Assembly: GCF_051486985.1 (NCBI RefSeq)
Contig: NZ_JAHVDV010000002.1
Coordinates: 1 to 64,000, forward strand
Source: CBFFRJ01 sp051486985
GTDB taxonomy: Bacteria; Pseudomonadota; Gammaproteobacteria; Enterobacterales; Enterobacteriaceae
Direction of reading: 5' to 3'
Length of the DNA stretch: 64,000 nucleotides
The position numbers and the translations under genes were made by a program. Shown in pieces: positions 1 to 6,362 of the stretch. Numbering within the stretch: position 1 is the stretch's first letter; the number at the start of each line of letters is the position of its first letter. The notes below the pieces were generated by a model. That model made no database searches, was not told where the DNA came from, and worked only from the letters and a program-made list of their open reading frames with translations.

Positions 1-480
1 ACCCTCCGCTTGTTTCTCCGGGCTTTCCGGGAGCGGGCGCGATGCAGCGTCCCTGCAACGCGCGCCCTCGCCGCGCCTCCCTGCGCGTCGCCCCGGCCCT
101 GCGAAAACGCGTCGGCAGTTTCCAGCCGGACTCCCCACACCTGACCCACCGCGCGGTTTGTAAGTCCTTAAAGCGATGCGGTGTCTGTTGAAACGCAGTG
201 ACATGCAGCGGGGGTTGTGGTCCGGCTGAAAATCGGTGAGGCGTTGACGACGGGCCGGGACCGCCCGCAGGGACGCGGGCGGAGGGGATAGCCTGCAGGG
301 ATGCAGGCTGGTCCCCGACCCGACAGCACGGCGGCATAAGACGAACGGACCGTGCTGCGGCGATTTTCCTGGCCGGGAGCCCGGGTTGCAAGGGAGGCGG
401 CGGCGAGCCTCCCTTGCACGTTCACGGGTGCGGTGGTTTCAGAGGGAGAATGCACTCAGGGTGAACGGAACCATTCCACG
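1..480. other. GC-rich block with several strong hairpins, no convincing gene
   Basis: No recognisable gene lies here. The stretch is very GC-rich and full of inverted repeats. One hairpin has 8-bp arms at 261-268 and 275-282, the next 8-bp arms at 290-297 and 302-309, and a third 11-bp arms at 388-398 and 407-417. A further interrupted stem centres near 49. The decamer GCAGGGAYGC sits in the middle of three of them (267-276, 295-304, and inverted at 47-56). A 95-codon minus-strand reading frame (168-455) runs through the hairpins. It starts with MHSPSETTAPVN and is arginine- and proline-rich, with no domain I know, so I do not call it. The block may be a remnant of a mobile element or a structured repeat family; that is inference. 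Confidence 0.5.
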
Positions 481-544
481 TAGCCTGCATGGGAGTGTTC
501 CACTATCCGCAACAGTCTCTCCTTGAGCAATCGTGCGGAATTCT

Positions 545-711
545 CCCCCTCACCCTGACCCTCTCCCCAGAGGGGCGAGGGAATGGTCCGTGCCCACATA
601 CAATTTCCCCCTCACCCTCACTTTCTCTCTCAGGGAGAGGGAATAATTTTTGCCCGCGCACAATTCCCCTCATCCTGACCCTGACCCTCTCTCCCCAAAG
701 GGGTGAGGGGG
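545..711. repeat. Three tandem copies of a ~60-bp repeat
   Basis: Three imperfect copies start near 545, 607 and 666. Each begins with a CCCTCACCCT-like pyrimidine run and folds back on a GAGGG-type purine run (for example CCCTCTCCCC against GGGGCGAGGG at 560-581). The spacers are also alike, sharing TGCCC then ACAATT, so the unit is about 60 bp repeated in tandem. The array abuts the truncated 3' end of the hyfA remnant. A related element occurs at about 36168-36202, between cysA and cysM, so this looks like a dispersed extragenic repeat family. Confidence 0.7.
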
Positions 712-1087
712 CTGTCAGGAACATCCCTGAGTTCGGCGTCAGAAATAAAGTATTGGTAGCGGGAAGGTGCAGCCAGTGGATGGCTGTCAGAAAGGGTGAT
801 GACCTCAAAAGGGCAGACCAGACCGCACCGTGTGCAGCCCATACTCAGCGTTTCGTTCAGGTAGACTGCATCGTGCTGGAAAGCGATCGCATTAACCGGA
901 CATACCTGTTTACAGGGGGCGTCGTCACAGTGCAGACACATGACCGGCCCGGTCTGGGGCTCCGTTTTGACCAGGTTAATTGCGGGTGATGCTGAAGCCC
1001 TTACGTTTTATTTACATCCGAACACGCGGCAAGTCAGGTATTATACCCTCTACACCACTCGGAGTCTGCAATCACAAAGCTGTTCAT
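712..1087 (-). pseudogene. Decayed hyfA, hydrogenase-4 4Fe-4S electron-transfer subunit
   Basis: Reading leftward from an ATG at 1087-1085, the frame gives MNSFVIADSEWCRGYNT and then a TGA (1036-1034), followed by LAACSDVNKT and a TAA (1003-1001). After a frameshift near codon 36 it continues as ...LVKTEPQTGPVM and the ferredoxin signature CLHCDDAPCKQVCPVNAI. HyfA carries four 4Fe-4S clusters and passes electrons in the formate hydrogenlyase-type complex. Here the first cluster motif is broken: the second ligand Cys is Tyr (codon 15) and the third is a stop (codon 18). A later CxGC motif reads SMGC, so it has lost its first Cys. The 3' end is cut by the tandem repeat array. The position directly downstream of bcp matches hyfA in E. 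coli. Not functional. Confidence 0.88.
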
Positions 1088-1295
1088 GTCGGCCCTATGA
1101 TGAAGAAAGCAAACATCGTTGAGCTTTTTAAGTACAAGGCGTGTTATGATTTAAATATTATATAAATCAATACTTTAAATTATTTTTTTAACGAGGATGA
1201 ACAAAAGCGATGGTACCGGAGAAAAGTGAAAAACCTGATGTCGGCACTGGTGTCGAGGAGAATATGTAAGTGTGACTAATGTCACAAAATCGGGT

Positions 1296-1359
1296 GAAGA
1301 GAAGAAGAGAAGAAGAGAAGAAGAGAAGAAGAGAAGAAGAGCAGAAGAGAAGAAGAGAA
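1296..1359. repeat. Octamer microsatellite (GAAGAGAA)8
   Basis: Eight uninterrupted copies of the 8-mer GAAGAGAA fill 1296-1359; only the sixth differs, by one base (GAAGAGCA). The tract lies between the bcp stop codon and the hyfA remnant, so on the bcp transcript it would be a CU-rich 3' tail. Such perfect repeats change length easily by strand slippage. The frames that read through it give low-complexity Ser/Leu/Phe peptides and are not credible genes. Confidence 0.9.
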
Positions 1360-1411
1360 AGGCAGAAAGGCGACCACCGGGCCGCCGGGTATCCATTTAA
1401 CTGATAAGCGA

Positions 1412-1882
1412 TCAGGCGTTTTCTTTGAGCCAGTTCAGCACGATGTCATGGTGATTGCTGGTTTTGAAATCATCAAACACATGCTCAATCTTACCGTCTG
1501 CTCCAATCAGGAAACTGATGCGATGAATGCCATCATAGGTTTTACCCATAAAGGTCTTCTCGCCCCAGACGCCAAATTGTTCGCACACCTGATGATCTTC
1601 ATCAGACAGCAACGTAAAATTGAGCAGCTCTTTTTCAGCGAAACGGGATAACTTTTCCGACTTATCAGTGCTGATGCCGAGAACGTCGACACTCACTTTC
1701 TTTAACTCATCCATGTTATCGCGAAGGCCACATGCCTGCACGGTACAGCCTGGGGTCATTGCTTTCGGGTAGAAATAGACCAGAACACGCTGTCCCTGGA
1801 AGTCGGCCAAATTTACTTGTTCTCCGTCTTGATCCGGCAAGCTAAATTTCGGTGCAATATCACCGGCTTTCAGTGGATTCAT
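1412..1882 (-). CDS. bcp: Peroxiredoxin Bcp (thioredoxin-dependent thiol peroxidase)
   Basis: A cytoplasmic atypical two-cysteine peroxiredoxin that reduces hydrogen peroxide and organic peroxides with electrons from thioredoxin. The 156-residue product has the usual family length. The AhpC/TSA fold carries the motif PKAMTPGCTVQAC: Cys46 is the peroxidatic and Cys51 the resolving cysteine, five residues apart as in E. coli Bcp. The ATG overlaps the gcvR stop codon by one base, so the two genes are probably co-transcribed and translationally coupled, as in related bacteria. The octamer repeat and the hyfA remnant follow downstream. Confidence 0.97.
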   Translation of the reverse strand: MNPLKAGDIAPKFSLPDQDGEQVNLADFQGQRVLVYFYPKAMTPGCTVQACGLRDNMDELKKVSVDVLGISTDKSEKLSRFAEKELLNFTLLSDEDHQVCEQFGVWGEKTFMGKTYDGIHRISFLIGADGKIEHVFDDFKTSNHHDIVLNWLKENA

Positions 1883-2454
1883 TACTTCTCTCCATCCTGT
1901 TCATCATGCTGTGAATAGTTGACAACGTTAATACTGCCCTGTGCATTCAGTTCTGTACATAGGGCTTTAAATGCCTGCTCAATATTTGATGCATCCTGTG
2001 ACGCGGGACCATGCGCAGTTATTTGAATAAACAACTGTGCCGCATTTTCCTGAGACCCAGGTTGGGTTCGGGAAACCAACTCCGCAATATTCATATCATG
2101 GGCATCGAACAGCGCAGTGAAGCGCTCAATCAGATGCGGTGAGTCGGGGACATCCACCTGCACCCACACCGAAGCGGGCATGGCAGGACGGGGTTTAGCA
2201 CCCGTGCGCTTCATGACAATCAACAGATCCAGCTCTGCACCTTTTAACGGCAACGTCGATTCAATGAGCGTAATGGCATTCCATGAGCCAGAAAGCAGCA
2301 TGATGAACGTAAATTCATCGCCGAGCATGGCCAGTCGGCTGTCTTCGATGTTGCAACCATAGCTACTGACATGACGGGTAATGGTATTTACGATACCTGG
2401 CCTGTCGGCACCCAGCGCAGTGATAACCAGAAAATGTTGTGATGAGGCTGTCAA
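1882..2454 (-). CDS. gcvR: Glycine cleavage system regulatory protein GcvR
   Basis: GcvR holds the activator GcvA in a repressing state when glycine is low, limiting expression of the gcvTHP glycine cleavage operon. Two ACT domains are visible, the first starting FLVITALGADRPGIVN and the second VWVQVDVPDSPHLIERF, separated by a short Pro-rich linker. I chose a TTG start at 2454. It gives 190 residues (L/M-TASSQHF...), the length of E. coli GcvR, and has AGGAAG about six bases upstream. Longer in-frame starts up to 2517 would add a hydrophobic stretch not seen in the family. The gene is divergent from dapA and overlaps bcp by one base. Confidence 0.93.
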   Translation of the reverse strand: MTASSQHFLVITALGADRPGIVNTITRHVSSYGCNIEDSRLAMLGDEFTFIMLLSGSWNAITLIESTLPLKGAELDLLIVMKRTGAKPRPAMPASVWVQVDVPDSPHLIERFTALFDAHDMNIAELVSRTQPGSQENAAQLFIQITAHGPASQDASNIEQAFKALCTELNAQGSINVVNYSQHDEQDGEK

Positions 2455-2600
2455 ACCGGTGCTTCCTGTCAAACCTGAGATAATCATAAGGAAAGCATAA
2501 AAAAAACCGGCATACAACCGCTGGAAGCCCCTCAGGTCGCTTGCTTTTCTTGCAAGACCACACGTACCATTGAGATTCTTGTTTGCACAGAGGATGGCCC

Positions 2601-3479
2601 ATGTTCACGGGAAGTATAGTCGCGCTTGTCACGCCAATGGATGATAACGGTAAAGTCTGTCGGCCAAGCCTTAAAAAACTGATTGATTACCATGTCGCCA
2701 ATGGAACCTCGGCGATTGTTTCTGTAGGAACAACGGGCGAATCCGCCACACTGAGTCATGAGGAACATGGCGACGTGGTGCTGATGACGCTGGAGCTGGC
2801 AGACGGGCGTATTCCGGTTATTGCGGGTACAGGGGCGAATGCTACCGCCGAGGCCATCAGTCTGACCCAACGTTTTAACGACAGCGGCGTGGTTGGCTGT
2901 CTGAGTGTCACTCCTTACTACAACCGCCCGACGCAGGAAGGGCTGTTCCAGCATTTTAAAGCCATCGCTGAACACACCGATTTACCGCAAATTCTGTATA
3001 ATGTACCGTCGCGTACAGGTTGTGATTTACTGCCTGAAACCGTAGGTCGCCTGGCGAAAATCAAAAATATTATTGGTATTAAAGAAGCCACCGGGAACTT
3101 AAGTCGCGTTCATCAGATCAAAGAGCTGGTTTCAGATGACTTCATCCTGCTCAGCGGCGACGATGCAACGGCAATGGACTTCATGCAACTTGGTGGTAAC
3201 GGTGTGATTTCCGTGACCACAAACGTAGCGGCGCGAGACATGGCCGATATGTGCAGACTGGCTGCGGAAGGGCAATTTGCAGAAGCGCGCGTGATTAACA
3301 AGCGTCTGATGCCATTACACAACAAACTATTTGTCGAACCCAATCCTATCCCGGTGAAATGGGCTTGTATGGAGTTGGGGCTTGTGGCAACTGACACGCT
3401 GCGCCTGCCGATGACACCGATCACCGATAACGGTCGTGAAGTGGTTCGTTCTGCGCTTAAGCATGCCGGATTGCTGTAA
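2601..3479 (+). CDS. dapA: 4-hydroxy-tetrahydrodipicolinate synthase
   Basis: This enzyme condenses pyruvate with aspartate semialdehyde, the committed step of the diaminopimelate/lysine pathway that feeds peptidoglycan. It is an (alpha/beta)8 class I aldolase. The pyruvate Schiff-base lysine lies in IIGIKEATGN (about residue 161) and the catalytic Tyr in ILYNVPSRTG (about 133), next to the substrate-binding Arg. The ATG at 2601 gives 292 residues, the standard length, with GAGGA just upstream; an in-frame TTG at 2583 is less likely. bamC starts 16 bases downstream, so the two form an operon, as in E. coli. Confidence 0.98.
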   Translation: MFTGSIVALVTPMDDNGKVCRPSLKKLIDYHVANGTSAIVSVGTTGESATLSHEEHGDVVLMTLELADGRIPVIAGTGANATAEAISLTQRFNDSGVVGCLSVTPYYNRPTQEGLFQHFKAIAEHTDLPQILYNVPSRTGCDLLPETVGRLAKIKNIIGIKEATGNLSRVHQIKELVSDDFILLSGDDATAMDFMQLGGNGVISVTTNVAARDMADMCRLAAEGQFAEARVINKRLMPLHNKLFVEPNPIPVKWACMELGLVATDTLRLPMTPITDNGREVVRSALKHAGLL

Positions 3480-3495
3480 AGTTTAGGGAGATTTG

Positions 3496-4530
3496 ATGGC
3501 TTACTCAGTACAGAAGTCGCGCCTGGCGAAGGTAGCGGGTGTTTCACTTGTGATGTTACTCGCGGCCTGTAGTTCAGATTCACGCTACAAGCGTCAGGTC
3601 AGCGGTGACGAATCCTATCTGGATGCCGAGCCGCTTGCGGAACTTCATGCGCCTGCTGGCATGATCCTGCCGGTGCAAAATGGCGATTACACTATTCCTG
3701 TCACGCAAGGTAACGGCGCGGTTGGTAAAGCATTAGATATTCGCCCGCCGGCGCAACCGCTGGCTCTGGTAACGGGTGCGCGCACGCAGTTTACCGGCGA
3801 TACCGCCACGTTGCTGGTGGAAAACGGCCGCAGCGCCAATCTATGGCCGCAGGTGGTTAGCATCATTCAGGCAAAAAATATGACGATTGCCAAACGTGAT
3901 GATGCCAGCCAGACCCTATCCACTGACTGGGTTGAATGGAATCGCCTTGATGAAGACCAGCAATACCGTGGTCGTTATCAAATCTCGGTAAAAACACAGG
4001 GTTATCAGCAGGCGGTGACCGTCAAGTTGATTAACCTTGAGCAGGCAGGCAAGCCGGTTGCCGATGCTGCCTCTCTTCAGCGCTATAGCGCCGAAATGCT
4101 GAATGCGATTTCAGAAGGGCTCGACAAAACGGCTACCGCAGCACAGAACGCGGCTGAAAACCGTAGCGTCTCTACGCTGGACGTACAGAGTGCCGCAGAC
4201 GATACCGGTCTGCCGATGCTTGTGGTGCGTGGTCCGTTCAACGTGGTATGGCAACGTTTGCCTGCAACGCTTGAAAAAGTGGGTATGAAAGTCACCGACA
4301 GCACCCGCTCTACGGGCAGCATGGCGGTAACCTACAAGCCGCTGTCTGATAGCGCATGGCGCGATCTGGGGGCCAGGGACCCGGGGCTGAATTCTGGTGA
4401 CTATAAACTGCAGGTCGGGGATCTCGACAACCGCAGCAGCCTCCAGTTTATCGACCCGAAAGGTCATACCTTGACCCAGGCGCAGAACGATGCGCTGGTG
4501 GCCGTATTCGAAGCCGCATTTACCAAGTAA
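3496..4530 (+). CDS. bamC: Outer membrane assembly lipoprotein BamC
   Basis: BamC is a lipoprotein of the BAM complex, which folds beta-barrel proteins into the outer membrane; it binds BamD. The 344-residue product begins with a type II signal peptide ending in the lipobox LLAAC, so Cys25 is the lipidated residue. An unstructured N-terminal stretch that contacts BamD follows (DSRYKRQVSGDESYLD...), then two helix-grip domains. The start used is the ATG at 3496, after GGGAG; a TTG immediately before it is in frame. It is cotranscribed with dapA and followed by a clear intrinsic terminator. Confidence 0.97.
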   Translation: MAYSVQKSRLAKVAGVSLVMLLAACSSDSRYKRQVSGDESYLDAEPLAELHAPAGMILPVQNGDYTIPVTQGNGAVGKALDIRPPAQPLALVTGARTQFTGDTATLLVENGRSANLWPQVVSIIQAKNMTIAKRDDASQTLSTDWVEWNRLDEDQQYRGRYQISVKTQGYQQAVTVKLINLEQAGKPVADAASLQRYSAEMLNAISEGLDKTATAAQNAAENRSVSTLDVQSAADDTGLPMLVVRGPFNVVWQRLPATLEKVGMKVTDSTRSTGSMAVTYKPLSDSAWRDLGARDPGLNSGDYKLQVGDLDNRSSLQFIDPKGHTLTQAQNDALVAVFEAAFTK

Positions 4531-4537
4531 CCGTAAG

Positions 4538-4562
4538 GGCCGGAATCTTCCGGCCTTTTTTT
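4538..4562 (+). terminator. Intrinsic terminator of dapA-bamC
   Basis: A GC-rich stem GGCCGGAA/TTCCGGCC (4538-4545 and 4548-4555) is followed directly by a run of eight or more T. It ends the dapA-bamC transcript and separates it from the purC promoter. Confidence 0.92.
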
Positions 4563-4571
4563 ATTTCATCG

Positions 4572-4598
4572 ACGCAAACGTGTGCGTCGGGGTAAAAT
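4572..4598 (+). promoter_or_regulatory. purC promoter with PurR operator
   Basis: The 16-mer ACGCAAACGTGTGCGT (4572-4587) differs by one base from the palindromic PurR consensus ACGCAAACGTTTGCGT. A TAAAAT -10-like hexamer follows at 4593-4598, so the operator covers the -35 region. PurR with hypoxanthine or guanine is known to repress purC; binding here is inferred from the match. Confidence 0.88.
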
Positions 4599-4638
4599 AG
4601 CTTTTTTTAGTTAAATCATCACACCTGGAGTGACAAAG

Positions 4639-5352
4639 ATGCAAAAGCAAGCTGAGTTGTATCGTGGCAAAGCGAAGACCGTATACAGCACGGAAAACCC
4701 GGACCTGTTGGTGCTCGAATTCCGCAATGATACGTCAGCAGGGGATGGCGCGCGCATTGAGCAGTTCGATCGTAAGGGCATGGTGAACAACAAGTTCAAC
4801 CATTACATTATGAGCAAACTGGCTGAAGCGGGCATCCCGACCCAGATGGAAGCGCTGCTTTCCGATACCGAGTGTCTGGTTAAGAAACTGGATATGGTGC
4901 CGGTTGAGTGTGTCGTGCGTAACCGTGCTGCCGGTTCGCTGGTAAGACGTCTGGGCATTGAAGAAGGCATCGAACTGAATCCGCCGTTGTTCGACCTGTT
5001 CCTGAAAAACGACGCCATGCATGATCCGATGGTAAACGAGTCTTACTGCGAAACGTTTGGCTGGGTCAGTAAAGAGAATCTGGCCCGTATGCAGGAGCTT
5101 ACTTTCAAAGCGAACGATGTGCTGAAAAAGCTCTTTGACGATGCAGGTCTCATTCTCGTCGACTTCAAACTGGAGTTTGGTCTGTTCAAAGGTGAAGTGG
5201 TATTGGGTGACGAGTTCTCGCCTGATGGCAGCCGCCTGTGGGACAAAGAAACGCTGGATAAAATGGACAAAGACCGCTTCCGTCAGAGCCTGGGTGGCCT
5301 GATTGAAGCTTATGAAGCCGTTGCGCACCGTCTGGGTGTGAAACTCGACTAG
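4639..5352 (+). CDS. purC: SAICAR synthetase PurC
   Basis: Phosphoribosylaminoimidazole-succinocarboxamide synthase joins aspartate to CAIR with ATP in de novo purine synthesis. At 237 residues it has the exact E. coli length. The N-terminus reads MQKQAELYRGKAKTVY, with the nucleotide-binding Gly/Lys segment, and the SAICAR synthetase signatures appear as the CVVRNRAAGSL stretch and LVDFKLEFG. The ATG at 4639 follows the SD-like CTGGAG; a GTG nine bases upstream is in frame but poorly placed. It is a single transcription unit under a PurR box, ended by a hairpin at 5372. Confidence 0.98.
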   Translation: MQKQAELYRGKAKTVYSTENPDLLVLEFRNDTSAGDGARIEQFDRKGMVNNKFNHYIMSKLAEAGIPTQMEALLSDTECLVKKLDMVPVECVVRNRAAGSLVRRLGIEEGIELNPPLFDLFLKNDAMHDPMVNESYCETFGWVSKENLARMQELTFKANDVLKKLFDDAGLILVDFKLEFGLFKGEVVLGDEFSPDGSRLWDKETLDKMDKDRFRQSLGGLIEAYEAVAHRLGVKLD

Positions 5353-5371
5353 ACCCACCTCCGATATCATT

Positions 5372-5402
5372 AACCAGAGGGTGTTTACATCCTCTGGTTT
5401 TC
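5372..5402 (+). terminator. Probable purC terminator
   Basis: A 9-bp perfect stem AACCAGAGG/CCTCTGGTT (5372-5380 and 5391-5399) with a 10-base loop is followed by a short TTTTC tract. The U-run is weak, so termination may be partial. Confidence 0.7.
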
Positions 5403-5477
5403 TGCACCCATTTCTTATGGTAATCCACGCGGTAACCGCCTACGATCACTCTTATTACCTGATGTTAAGAGGTGCGT

Positions 5478-6341
5478 ATGCGCTGGCAAGGACGTAGAGA
5501 AAGTAACAATGTAGAAGACCGGCGTAACGAATCCGGCGGACCCGTTATTCGCGGCCCCGGCTTTCGTCTGCCGGGCGGGAAAGGGGGAATAATCCTGCTG
5601 GTTATTGTCATCTGCGCCAGCTATTACGGGGTTGATCTTACCGGGCTGATCACCGGCCAGCCAATAGAAAACACGTCCCGGCAGCAGGCCGTTAACCCCC
5701 AGGAAGATGAGTCGGCAAAATTCACCAGCGTCATTTTTGCGACGACAGAAGACACCTGGGGGCAACTTTTCGACAAGATGGGACGTCATTATCAGCAGCC
5801 GAGGCTTGTGATGTACCGCAACCGCATCACCACCGGTTGTGGCACCGGTCAATCCATTATGGGGCCGTTTTACTGCCCGGCTGACGGTAAAGTCTATATT
5901 GATCTCTCTTTTTATGACGAGATGAAGCATAAGCTTGGCGCAGACGGCGATTTCGCCCAGGGCTACGTGATTGCCCATGAGGTCGGCCATCACGTGCAAA
6001 AACTGCTGGGTACGGAGGCCAAAGTACGGCAGCTCCAGCAGGGTGCCAGCCAGACGCAAATCAACGCGCTCTCGGTGCGGATGGAGCTACAGGCCGACTG
6101 TTATGCCGGTGTCTGGGGACACAGCATGCAGCAACAGGGCGTGCTTGAGGCCGGCGATCTGGAAGAGGCGCTGAACGCCGCCCGTGCCATCGGCGATGAC
6201 CGTCTGCAGCAGCAAAGTCAGGGGCGCGTTATTCCGGATAGCTTTACCCACGGTACTTCTGAACAGCGTTACAGCTGGTTCAAACGGGGCATGGAAACCG
6301 GCGATCCGGCTCAGTGCAATACCTTTGGTCGTGCGCTTTGA
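5478..6341 (+). CDS. ypfJ: Predicted neutral zinc metallopeptidase YpfJ
   Basis: The product is a membrane-anchored protein with the zinc-protease signature HEVGH (His167-Glu168 and His171), followed by a conserved MELQADCYAGVWG segment that should supply the third ligand. One hydrophobic helix near residues 37-53 suggests an inner-membrane anchor with the peptidase domain outside the cytoplasm. The ATG at 5478 gives 287 residues, the E. coli length, and follows AAGAGG; a GTG six bases earlier is possible. The physiological substrate is unknown. tmcA follows after 21 bases and is probably in the same transcript. Confidence 0.93.
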   Translation: MRWQGRRESNNVEDRRNESGGPVIRGPGFRLPGGKGGIILLVIVICASYYGVDLTGLITGQPIENTSRQQAVNPQEDESAKFTSVIFATTEDTWGQLFDKMGRHYQQPRLVMYRNRITTGCGTGQSIMGPFYCPADGKVYIDLSFYDEMKHKLGADGDFAQGYVIAHEVGHHVQKLLGTEAKVRQLQQGASQTQINALSVRMELQADCYAGVWGHSMQQQGVLEAGDLEEALNAARAIGDDRLQQQSQGRVIPDSFTHGTSEQRYSWFKRGMETGDPAQCNTFGRAL

Positions 6342-6362
6342 TAATACGCAGGGAAGAGCAGG

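Noticed and set aside
168..455. A 95-codon minus-strand reading frame in the GC-rich hairpin block
   Set aside because: It runs straight through three strong palindromes, is Arg/Pro/Ser-rich, and has no domain I recognise. High GC makes long open frames common on either strand.
489..989. A 166-codon plus-strand frame beginning MGVFHYPQQS
   Set aside because: It reads the tandem repeats and then the antisense strand of the hyfA remnant, so the open frame is a by-product of the repeat composition.
1175..1396. A 73-codon frame containing SSLLLFFSS repeats
   Set aside because: It is a translation of the octamer microsatellite and has no credible protein features.
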